Below, one piece after another: positions 1 through 5,847 of a DNA stretch of 40,629 nt. The position numbers and the translations under genes are program-made. Origin of the DNA: a virus. Below the pieces are notes generated by a model, which saw only the letters and a program-made list of their open reading frames with translations, searched no databases and was not told where the DNA came from. Where the stretch lies: positions 1 to 40,629 of IMG/VR virus record IMGVR_UViG_3300028800_000179; one strand, written 5' to 3'. How positions within the stretch are numbered: position 1 is the stretch's first letter; each line of letters opens with the position of its first letter.

Positions 1-549
1 CTTCGTCCAGTTCGCGTTCCGGCACGGCGGAGACCGCCATCACGGCCACGAGAAAAGGTTGAAATGTCCTAAAGGACCCCGAAGGACTTTGAAGACAAGG
101 CGGTTACGTCGGAAAAGACGGTTTTTGCCGGAGCGGCGAGTTTTGGGGCTTCAGAGTAATGATTGAAATGGGTTCGGAGGCCAACCTAAAAGCATACCGC
201 GGCGGTGTTGCAACGGCTCGGCAGCGGACCTGCAGCGATGGAAGCGCACTCAGTTTTGGGCAGCATCTTCATTGAAGAAAAAGACCAGGTTGCTGCGATG
301 TTTGATGCACCACGCAACGGCCGCAGCGGCACCGGCAAACCTCTTGTTCCGGGAACGGCGCCGGCCGGCAACGATTTCGACCAGGACGCCGGCGAGACCA
401 GGCGCTGGCAGGAATAGGGTTTTGCGTTGTGAAAAGGGTTCAAACGCCGGTATGTTTTTTGGCGGCAAATGGGCCATATGAGCTTAAGCGGTTCATGGTT
501 CGTTTGTCAGGGGCCGGTTGGCTGTTATCCAGCCGGTCCCACTTAATTT
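1..549. other. left-edge region without a convincing gene
   Basis: Several overlapping short frames are open on both strands between about 186 and 481, but they shadow one another and none has a recognisable motif or start signal. A minus-strand frame beginning with ATG at 40-38 (MAVSAVPERELDE) runs off the left edge and could be the start of a neighbouring gene, but it is too short to judge. Direct copies of AAGGAC lie near 72-87. This could be host flank or the phage left end; I could not identify a terminal dinucleotide or transposase-binding repeats. Confidence 0.4.
510..540. terminator. GC-rich hairpin between the lipoprotein gene and the left region
   Basis: GGGGCCGG, a TT bulge, GGCTG, a five-base loop, then CAGCC and CCGGTCCC form a strong hairpin just downstream of the leftward lipoprotein gene. 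There is no real T-run on either side (ACTTAATTTT follows on the plus strand), so it may be a terminator for leftward transcripts or only an RNA-stabilising hairpin. Confidence 0.35.
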
Positions 550-957
550 TCACTCAGCAGCACCACGTGGTGATTTAATTGGCAAAGTTGGAGTATTATC
601 CTCAATTACATGAGGCCATATCGGAGCAATGTTAGTATCTTGGCCAGCTTCAGCCGTCGCTTTCCAATCACGAATAGTACCCACCACTTCAGAGCCGAAA
701 GTCACACTCACATCATCCAGCACGATCTGATTGGGTGCCACAGAATACTTACTGGCAGCGACGGTGCGCAGAGCAAAATAATAAGTCTCCGCTGGCGGCG
801 GCGCATTAAGCGAAAGAGGCCACGCGCCGGAGTCAGCATCCACCATTCCAAGCTCACGTACACCGGAATTCCAATCTCCTGAAGGCGGATATTTTACAGT
901 GGAAACGCACCCGCACAGCAGCACGCTGGCTACCAACATGGAGAAGATGGTTTTCAT
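550..957 (-). CDS. small lipoprotein (135 aa)
   Basis: The protein starts MKTIFSMLVASVLLCGC. This is a short charged n-region, a hydrophobic stretch and an LCGC lipobox, so Cys17 should be lipidated after signal peptidase II cleavage and the protein anchored in a membrane. The rest (STVKYPPSGDWNSG and onwards) matches no family I recognise. An upstream in-frame start exists at 1044, but the signal sequence fixes the start at 957. The leader on the minus strand is CA-rich without a Shine-Dalgarno site. It lies outside the RHH switch and reads away from the early operon, so it could be a lysogeny-expressed surface protein of the prophage or a host gene. The function is unknown. Confidence 0.65.
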   Translation of the reverse strand: MKTIFSMLVASVLLCGCVSTVKYPPSGDWNSGVRELGMVDADSGAWPLSLNAPPPAETYYFALRTVAASKYSVAPNQIVLDDVSVTFGSEVVGTIRDWKATAEAGQDTNIAPIWPHVIEDNTPTLPIKSPRGAAE

Positions 958-1025
958 GGCAGTTAAGTTATTGGAGTTGTTCACATGGACAGCGGATGTC
1001 CAACCCGGATTGGCACGGTGGACGC

Positions 1026-1244
1026 ATGAATGCTGGAATTGCAAAGAGGGTTACGCTGGAGCCCGAGCTGGAGGAGATAGCGGCACTGTGGCCGGCAGCG
1101 AAGAGGTTTGAGGCCGCGGCAAAGATGCGGCGCTGGGCCCGGCAACTGACAGTGAGCGCAAAAATCATGTGCATGGACGCTAGCCCTTCTCCCCGCCGGC
1201 ACGGCGTGCCAATTTTGCCGCAGCGGAAGGCGGTATTGAACTAG
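1026..1244 (+). CDS. small hypothetical protein (72 aa)
   Basis: The frame from ATG 1026 encodes a helix-rich start (EPELEEIAALWPAAKRFEAA) followed by a basic stretch with MRRWARQL, which looks like real protein. The C-terminal third is less convincing and overlaps the end of the convergent RHH gene (1180-1449) by 65 bases. An alternative in-frame start lies at 996. No family is recognised. Its place beside the RHH repressor suggests an accessory or regulatory phage gene, but this is only positional. Confidence 0.45.
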   Translation: MNAGIAKRVTLEPELEEIAALWPAAKRFEAAAKMRRWARQLTVSAKIMCMDASPSPRRHGVPILPQRKAVLN

Positions 1245-1449
1245 ATTGTTTTTTTGGTGCGCGCGGGGCGACGGGCGCCTCGCGCAATTCAATTTTCACT
1301 GCCCTGGAAGATTCGATTTCATCAAGGTAATTTTCTGTCGCAGTGCGCACAAGTTGAGCAACAGGAATACCCGTATTTTTGGACACGGCTTTTAACCTGT
1401 CAGCAATATCCCTCGAAAATCGCACCGGAATCGCAGAATTAAGGTTCAC
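1180..1449 (-). CDS. ribbon-helix-helix (CopG/Arc-type) regulator, leftward; candidate repressor
   Basis: Residues about 5-42 (SAIPVRFSRDIADRLKAVSK, then GIPVAQLVRTATENYL) have the form of an RHH DNA-binding domain: a short beta strand, then two helices. A lysine- and proline-rich tail follows. I chose GTG 1449. The longer start at ATG 1485 would translate the operator-like repeats (GGATAGCAA copies) as protein, which is implausible, although 101 aa remains possible. It diverges from a second RHH gene at 1533 whose domain is clearly similar. By position it is the counterpart of a lysogeny repressor, binding the shared control region as a dimer of dimers. The leftward promoter is not obvious: TTGATT and TATCCA with a 16-base spacer would give a nearly leaderless mRNA. 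Confidence 0.7.
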   Translation of the reverse strand: MNLNSAIPVRFSRDIADRLKAVSKNTGIPVAQLVRTATENYLDEIESSRAVKIELREAPVAPRAPKKQSSSIPPSAAAKLARRAGGEKG

Positions 1450-1458
1450 AAGCTCAAT

Positions 1459-1477
1459 GGATAGCAACGGATAGCAA
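1459..1477. promoter_or_regulatory. operator-like tandem repeat GGATAGCAA x2
   Basis: GGATAGCAA occurs at 1459-1467 and 1469-1477, so the repeats start exactly 10 bases apart, on one face of the helix. An inverted near-copy (TTGCTATAC) at 1513-1521 overlaps the -10 box of the rightward promoter. Cooperative RHH dimers usually bind such short direct or inverted repeats, so the nearby RHH proteins are the likely ligands. That assignment is an inference. Confidence 0.6.
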
Positions 1478-1494
1478 AAAATCAAGAAAAAAAG

Positions 1495-1522
1495 TTGACC
1501 ACTGGTATCCGATTGCTATACA
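1495..1522 (+). promoter_or_regulatory. sigma70-type early promoter
   Basis: TTGACC (1495-1500), a 16-base spacer, then TGCTATACA: an extended -10 (TG at 1514-1515) with TATACA at 1517-1522. The expected start lies near 1529, just before ATG 1533, so the leader would be only a few bases. The -10 is covered by the inverted operator half-site at 1513-1521, so binding there would block transcription of the early operon. Confidence 0.7.
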
Positions 1523-1532
1523 TTAGGATTCA

Positions 1533-1727
1533 ATGAAGCGCATAGCCATGCTTGATCCGGTTCCCATTCGGTTTTCACAGGACACTAAATCCCGTGTTCA
1601 GAAAGCGGCTAAAAAGTTCAGAGTGAAGCCCGCACAAATCGTCCGCCACGCCGTCGAAAAGCAATTAGTTGAATGGGACCGGACGGGGCAGATGATCATT
1701 GAGGCAACCCCCGAAGAAAAGCGATGA
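1533..1727 (+). CDS. ribbon-helix-helix regulator, first gene of the early operon (64 aa)
   Basis: The core PVPIRFSQDTKSRVQKAAKK, then FRVKPAQIVRHAVEKQL, matches the RHH layout and aligns along its length with the divergent RHH gene (IPVRFS, AQLVR, A-E-L), so the two are paralogues or related by exchange. The length of 64 aa is normal for a minimal RHH repressor. It starts directly after the strong promoter. The position is that of Mu ner or lambda cro: an early product that would compete with the opposing repressor for the same operators. It ends in an ATGA overlap with the next gene. Confidence 0.75.
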   Translation: MKRIAMLDPVPIRFSQDTKSRVQKAAKKFRVKPAQIVRHAVEKQLVEWDRTGQMIIEATPEEKR

Positions 1728-1954
1728 GTGGAGGATTCATCGTTATTTACGCGGGTGCAGCAATCCGGTTGCCGTCACTGGATCTGACGACGCGGGAGCG
1801 GGCATCGCGGTTCATATCCGAAGCGGATGCCTGGTTCGAGGTCCACCGCGCCAGGCTTGATCCCAAAAACTGCGAGGTGGTTCCACTGTCTGAATCCGAA
1901 CGGTTACACGACGTTCAAATAAAGGTCGAGCAACGTTCGGAGGTAGGGCAATGA
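1724..1954 (+). CDS. hypothetical early protein (76 aa)
   Basis: This is a short soluble protein (IVIYAGAAIRLPSLDLTTRE, later WFEVHRARLDPKNCEVVPLS) without membrane segments or a motif I recognise. It begins in an ATGA overlap with the RHH gene at 1533 and ends in another ATGA at 1951, so it is translationally coupled inside the early operon. The function is unknown. Confidence 0.6.
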   Translation: MSGGFIVIYAGAAIRLPSLDLTTRERASRFISEADAWFEVHRARLDPKNCEVVPLSESERLHDVQIKVEQRSEVGQ

Positions 1955-2040
1955 TCTCAACACCTGGCACTTTATCCGACCTCTGGCGCGCGTCTATGGG
2001 GTCTTTCCCGAACACAGGGTTCAGCCGATTACCATCATGA
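1951..2040 (+). CDS. possible 29-aa coupled peptide
   Basis: The frame starts in the ATGA at 1951 and stops in the ATGA at 2037, so it would couple the upstream and downstream genes perfectly. It encodes MISTPGTLSDLW, then RASMGSFPNTGFSRLPS. It lies across a conserved repeat (1967-2036). The second copy near 13280 is open in the same frame for part of its length (RASMGSFPTTDCPR). It may be a leader peptide, or the coupling may be accidental and the repeat be the functional element. Confidence 0.3.
   Translation: MISTPGTLSDLWRASMGSFPNTGFSRLPS
1967..2036. repeat. diverged ~70-base repeat, copy 1
   Basis: The core GCGTCTATGGGGTCTTTCCC at 1990-2009 is identical to 13280-13299, and similarity continues about 23 bases upstream and 27 downstream without a gap. 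Copy 1 ends at the ATG of the small membrane protein at 2037. In the flanks most second positions of one codon register are kept while the plus-strand first positions (minus-strand wobble positions) vary most. This hints at a once-coding minus-strand segment (GKDPIDAR). Confidence 0.65.
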
Positions 2041-2261
2041 CTGCCTTTATTCCAATCCTTCTTGGCTCGGCGGTGTTGCTGATGTTGTTGCTGGCTAAAA
2101 TACTTTCCGCGCCGAAATGCTCCCACCCCCCAACGGGCCTCGCCGGCGACGACACAGCAGAACCCGTTGTTTCAAAACAATCAGCTAACGGAGGCACGTC
2201 GCCGATGCCTCCGTCTTTTTTGAAGAATTGCGAGGAGCGAAATCCGAAGTTCGAATTATGA
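2037..2261 (+). CDS. small membrane protein (up to 74 aa)
   Basis: The N-terminus MTAFIPILLGSAVLLMLLLA forms one transmembrane helix, followed by a polar proline- and serine-containing tail. No family is recognised. An intrinsic terminator (2188-2221) lies inside the 3' part of the frame, so transcripts that stop there would lack the end of the gene. The frame after about residue 50 may therefore not be functional. The stop overlaps the ATG at 2258. Confidence 0.45.
   Translation: MTAFIPILLGSAVLLMLLLAKILSAPKCSHPPTGLAGDDTAEPVVSKQSANGGTSPMPPSFLKNCEERNPKFEL
2188..2221 (+). terminator. intrinsic terminator / attenuator inside the early operon
   Basis: ACGGAGGCA (2188-2196) and TGCCTCCGT (2206-2214) form a perfect nine-pair stem with a nine-base loop, followed by C and six T. 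This is a textbook rho-independent terminator. It lies between the RHH gene and the ParB-like gene of one continuous rightward gene series, so it should limit early transcription unless read-through or antitermination occurs. Confidence 0.8.
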
Positions 2262-2446
2262 ACGCGCTCACCGATCACCCAGCCCCGCTGATTGATGAAA
2301 CGAGCGGCATTCAAGAAACGGACGCCGCGGCGCACCGTCCCTACCCAAAATTGAAGGTCATGGACGCACTGGTGACGGCGGCGATATTCATTTGCCTGGG
2401 AGCGTATCTAGTGATCGGCGGGATGTGGCTCTTTTTCCATTTATGA
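2258..2446 (+). CDS. small membrane protein (62 aa)
   Basis: It starts in the ATGA overlap at 2258. A polar N-terminal half is followed by a hydrophobic C-terminal segment (ALVTAAIFICLGAYLVIGGM), consistent with a C-terminal single-pass helix with a cytoplasmic N-terminus. It ends in ATGATG at 2443, the start of the ParB-like gene. The segment just upstream (GCGAAATCCGAAGTTCGAA) resembles small dispersed repeats rather than a normal leader. The function is unknown. Confidence 0.5.
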   Translation: MNALTDHPAPLIDETSGIQETDAAAHRPYPKLKVMDALVTAAIFICLGAYLVIGGMWLFFHL

Positions 2447-3297
2447 TGAACAAAACAGAACTTCGGGACCCGGCGGATTTGCGGTTGCATCCGCTGCGGA
2501 AAGGATTCACGGCGCTGGACACATCGGAGGCGGAACAATGGAATGCGTTTGTTGACGGAATGAGCGCGGCGGGGCCGGGTGGCATCCCGCCGCTATTTAT
2601 CACCGCTGACGGCCGGGTGATGGACGGAGCCAGGCGTTTGAAGGCGGCAAAGCAGCTTGGCTGGGTCGAAGTCGCGTGCATGGTCAGGCCGGAAGAGGAT
2701 GCGGGGGCGCTGGTGATTGATACGCTGTTTGGCCAGCGGAATCTGACGCGCTGCGTGAAGACGTATCTGGCGATTTGCATCCTGGATGAGTTCGTCAAGT
2801 CGTCGGAGAACCGGCGGCTGCGGAATCTTCAAAAAGGGCTGAAAACCCTTGAAAAGCCGCTAAATGGAGTTTCGTCAAATCGCTTGTCGAAACCCCTCGG
2901 TGGAAGGCCGGAAGAGGAAAAAAGCACACGTGTTTTAGCCGAAAAATTCGGCGTCAGCCGGGAGACTGTGCGCCGAGCTATTCAGGTGGTGGAGTTGTTT
3001 GCGAAGGAGCCGGAGCTGAAGGCCAAGTGGGAACCCCTGCTCATGACGGGTGAGAAAAATTTATGGAACGTGCTGTCGGCGGTCGGGGGAGCCGGGGCGG
3101 ACCAATCGAAGCGAACAGATGGAGTTGTCACAACCCAGTTGACGCTGGCTTTCGAACGGATAGGCGAGCACGCGGAAATATGGGCTGATCTCCCCGAAAC
3201 CGAACGCCAACACATCGTTTCAAAATGGCGCGCGACAGCCGCCAAAATTCCCAAACCTCTGCGTAAGACCATCATTGAGATTCTGCAGCAAGCCTGA
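2443..3297 (+). CDS. ParB-like DNA-binding protein with central HTH (284 aa)
   Basis: Residues about 5-80 form a ParB/Srx-type N-terminal domain: ADLRLHPLRKGF, then ITADGRVMDGARRLKAAKQL, with DGARR at 61-65 where ParB proteins carry the G-x-R-R signature. Residues 162-183 (TRVLAEKFGVSRETVRRAIQ) form a clear helix-turn-helix. The rest is helical. The start at 2443 gives an ATGA overlap with the preceding gene; a second ATG follows at 2446. No ParA neighbour is present. An early regulatory or replication-linked role near the transposase is more likely than plasmid-style partition, but this is an inference. Confidence 0.75.
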   Translation: MMNKTELRDPADLRLHPLRKGFTALDTSEAEQWNAFVDGMSAAGPGGIPPLFITADGRVMDGARRLKAAKQLGWVEVACMVRPEEDAGALVIDTLFGQRNLTRCVKTYLAICILDEFVKSSENRRLRNLQKGLKTLEKPLNGVSSNRLSKPLGGRPEEEKSTRVLAEKFGVSRETVRRAIQVVELFAKEPELKAKWEPLLMTGEKNLWNVLSAVGGAGADQSKRTDGVVTTQLTLAFERIGEHAEIWADLPETERQHIVSKWRATAAKIPKPLRKTIIEILQQA

Positions 3298-3314
3298 CAG
3301 CATGAAATCTACCA

Positions 3315-3458
3315 ATGAAGCAAAAACGAGTCCCCAGCCGGGTTCTGGAGGCCAGAGATATTCTGCTCCGGAACGGGTTTTCCAAACTAGCCTGCGCAAA
3401 GGTTTTACGCGTCTCTTATACCACGCTCTGGCGTTTGGAAAACAAGCGACGCAAATAG
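3315..3458 (+). CDS. 47-aa helix-turn-helix protein (Ner-like position)
   Basis: The frame ATG 3315 to TAG 3456-3458 encodes a basic protein. LEARDILLRNGFSKLACAKV, then LRVSYTTLWRLENKRRK, fits a helix-turn-helix with recognition helix SYTTLWRLENK. It is followed at once by a strong terminator and then the transposase gene. The size and position suggest a small transcription regulator comparable to Mu Ner, although the sequence does not prove that family. Confidence 0.65.
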   Translation: MKQKRVPSRVLEARDILLRNGFSKLACAKVLRVSYTTLWRLENKRRK

Positions 3459-3474
3459 TTTCAGCTTTCATCCG

Positions 3475-3517
3475 CCGCCGCACCGTCGTGACTGACGGTT
3501 GCGGCGGTTTTGTTTTT
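3475..3517 (+). terminator. strong intrinsic terminator before the transposase
   Basis: CCGCCGCACCGTC (3475-3487), loop GTGACT, then GACGGTTGCGGCGG (3494-3507): thirteen pairs with one bulged T, followed by TTTTGTTTTT. This should stop transcription from the early promoter before the transposase gene, so transposition genes would need read-through or their own promoter. Confidence 0.85.
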
Positions 3518-3555
3518 ACGGGCAGTTCAACGGTCGAGACAACCACGAAAAGAGC

Positions 3556-5793
3556 ATGATCTCGAACCAAAACATTTCCGGGACGAACGGCAGCAAGACC
3601 GACGAGAACACGTCTGTGGCGGAGACAAAACCACCGACTGAAGGCGTTGCGAGCGTCTTCGGAGCTGGGGAATCCCTGGTCCACGGGTGCGAAGGCAGAC
3701 CAAGTAATCCCGAATCTGAGCAGGCGAATATCGCCGAAGTCGAGTCTGGCCGGTCTTCGGTTGAGAACGAAGCCAGTCCGTCTGCTCAGAACAATTTTGG
3801 GGAGCTGCGAGGAAATGGTGCGGCGGGAGATCCGCCGACGATATCCTACCGAGGGACTGTCCATGAAACACCTGCAGCTCCCCATCCGCCCGGAACAATG
3901 CCCGGCGACTGGCGCATCGAGGAGGCGAACCGCCGGCAACGGATTTTACAGGCATTCTGGGCCCGGCTGGAGCAGGGCGTTTCGAGGATGCAGGCGGCGC
4001 GGGAGGTGGGCGAGCCGTTCACCAACATCTGGCGTTATGAGAGGGCATATCTTGCCGACGGCTACGACGGACTGATTCCAGATATTTCCACCGGCCGTAA
4101 AACGGTGCTTCAAAAACTCGGGTTCACGTCCGACCAGGTCAAGGTGCTGCTGGACCAGGTGCAGGGCTTGAACCTTGACACGGAATCCACGACGACGGCC
4201 CTTCGACTGTTCGCGAGCAGCGAACGTTGCCCGGAGGAGCTGGCCAAGGTGATCCTGGATCCCAACCGCTGCAGCAAGCACGCGATTCCGCCGAGCATCC
4301 GGCGCGCGGCCACGCCTACAAAAAATTCACGCCTGGCGCATCGGGGGTCGCGGGCGCTGGACCTGGGCGGCATCTGGATTCCGCGCAAGCTGGACATTTT
4401 GCCGGGCGACATCTTTTGTCCGGATGATACAACGCCGATTTTTGGCTGGTGGGTACCGTGGATCGCATCGGAGGAATATCCGTTCGGGGTAAAGCTGCTG
4501 CAGGGGCAGCTGCTGCGCATCATTGACGTGGCCAGCCAGTGCCCGGTCGGGCGGGTGCTGGTGGCGCGCGAGAAGTCGAGTTATCGCGCGTCCGACATCT
4601 GGGCCTGGGTAGGGTTCATGGCTGACGACGTGGGGCTGCCGCGCCTGGGGTTTCAAATGGAGCGCGGCAGCTGGGATGCAACGCTGCTGCAGGGCGTGGA
4701 GGTGGTCGAGCAGGACGGCGACGTGTCACACGGCCGGCGTGTGGGCGGATTGCGCCAGCTGCCATCGAACATCACGTCCTGGCACCAGGAGAAACTCGCC
4801 GGTGTTCCGTTCCCAAAAAACCTCCAGACGTGGACGAGTTACCTGCCCAAGAGCAAGAGCATCGAGGCTTATTTCGACCGCGTGCAAACCCTGGAGGGAA
4901 CGCTTTACGGATCTCTGGGCCGGGACCAGATGCGCCGGCCGTTTGAGAAGGCGAAGAAACTGTTTCAACAATGCTCGCGCCTTAACGCCAAGACCGATCC
5001 GCGCGAGCATTTTCTTTCTGGCATGGAGCTGATGACGCGGCTCAATGGCATGGATGATTTTCTGGCGAACGAACCGATGGAGGGTGAGGTCTTCAAGGGC
5101 ATTCCGCGCCTGAACTTTGAGACGGCGATCCGGGAGCATCCGCTTTTCCAGATGCCCGAGGAAAGCCGGTGGCTTTACCGGCGCGACTGGAAGCGGCTGA
5201 CGATCACGCAGGGCTGGGCACGTGTGCGGCTGACGGACCCGATGACTGGGGAACGTTATTCGATTTGTTACGGCAACCCGCGAGTGTTCGCGGAGATCGA
5301 GGGGCGGGACGTGATTGTTTATTACGACCGTGAAAAGTTCGAGGAACCGGCGCAGATCTTGGCGGCGAGCCGGTTCAATGCCGCCGGCCGGGAATTTTAT
5401 CCGGGCGATTACGTTTGCGAAGCGGAGCATTTCGAGCGGCCGGGCATGTTCCTGGATACCGAGCGCAGCGGGCACGACGTGCGCAAGCAGTGGAAGAACG
5501 CGGTCATGACCATTTACGGCCGCGCCAGCGTGCATGCGCCCAGCCGGCAGGTGCCGGCGGAGATAGCGGACAGGCGGCTGGAGAAGGGCAACAGCTTCAC
5601 CCTCGACGGCGCCACGCCATTTGCCAAGTCCGGCGCCGCCCCGGCCACCACGGTGGACGGCCGGCCAGCGGCGGCGGCAATGCAGGCCAGCGTGTTTGCA
5701 CCGCGCACGGCTGACCAGCTGAAGAAGCAGAGTGAGAAATTTGCGCGCAAGGCGGCGGACGTTAACCGCCTGCGCGACATGGTTGAAACATGA
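3556..5793 (+). CDS. Mu-type DDE transposase (745 aa)
   Basis: This would catalyse strand transfer for phage integration and replicative transposition. N-terminal residues about 115-180 contain helical DNA-binding material (RRQRILQAFWARLEQGVSRM). The RNase-H-like core has Asp285 in LPGDIFCPDD, the strand RIIDVASQCPVGRVL, Glu369 in GFQMERGSW where the second catalytic Asp is expected, and Glu437 in SKSIEAYFDRVQ. Spacings are 84 and 68. A mu-type C-terminal beta region follows (RVRLTDPMTGERYSI). MuA is 663 aa. The start at 3556 (leader GAAAAGAGC) avoids the terminator that a start at 3499 would include. The next gene is the ATPase partner, as in Mu. Confidence 0.88.
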   Translation: MISNQNISGTNGSKTDENTSVAETKPPTEGVASVFGAGESLVHGCEGRPSNPESEQANIAEVESGRSSVENEASPSAQNNFGELRGNGAAGDPPTISYRGTVHETPAAPHPPGTMPGDWRIEEANRRQRILQAFWARLEQGVSRMQAAREVGEPFTNIWRYERAYLADGYDGLIPDISTGRKTVLQKLGFTSDQVKVLLDQVQGLNLDTESTTTALRLFASSERCPEELAKVILDPNRCSKHAIPPSIRRAATPTKNSRLAHRGSRALDLGGIWIPRKLDILPGDIFCPDDTTPIFGWWVPWIASEEYPFGVKLLQGQLLRIIDVASQCPVGRVLVAREKSSYRASDIWAWVGFMADDVGLPRLGFQMERGSWDATLLQGVEVVEQDGDVSHGRRVGGLRQLPSNITSWHQEKLAGVPFPKNLQTWTSYLPKSKSIEAYFDRVQTLEGTLYGSLGRDQMRRPFEKAKKLFQQCSRLNAKTDPREHFLSGMELMTRLNGMDDFLANEPMEGEVFKGIPRLNFETAIREHPLFQMPEESRWLYRRDWKRLTITQGWARVRLTDPMTGERYSICYGNPRVFAEIEGRDVIVYYDREKFEEPAQILAASRFNAAGREFYPGDYVCEAEHFERPGMFLDTERSGHDVRKQWKNAVMTIYGRASVHAPSRQVPAEIADRRLEKGNSFTLDGATPFAKSGAAPATTVDGRPAAAAMQASVFAPRTADQLKKQSEKFARKAADVNRLRDMVET

Positions 5794-5803
5794 CAAAATG
5801 AAG

Positions 5804-5821
5804 CCGGCCGACGCCGGTTTT
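5804..5821 (+). terminator. weak hairpin with T-run between transposase and ATPase genes
   Basis: CCGGC (5804-5808), loop CGAC, GCCGG (5813-5817), then TTTT. The stem has only five pairs, so it is at most a partial attenuator or an mRNA end-protecting hairpin between the two transposition genes. Confidence 0.3.
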
Positions 5822-5847
5822 CACCAACACATCGGAGGAAAAACAAA

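Noticed and set aside
205-481. Overlapping short frames on both strands near the left edge
   Set aside because: Four frames overlap each other, none has a leader, motif or neighbour, so I see no basis to choose any.
1990-2009. Resemblance of the minus-strand GGGAAAGACCCC to a conserved 23S rRNA stretch (GGAAAGACCCC)
   Set aside because: Only about 11 bases match; the neighbouring sequence is unlike rRNA and the two copies have coding-like changes.
4726-5796. Minus-strand open frame of 356 codons
   Set aside because: It lies entirely opposite the transposase gene, is rich in Arg, His and Leu as expected for the antisense of a GC-rich gene, and shows no motif.
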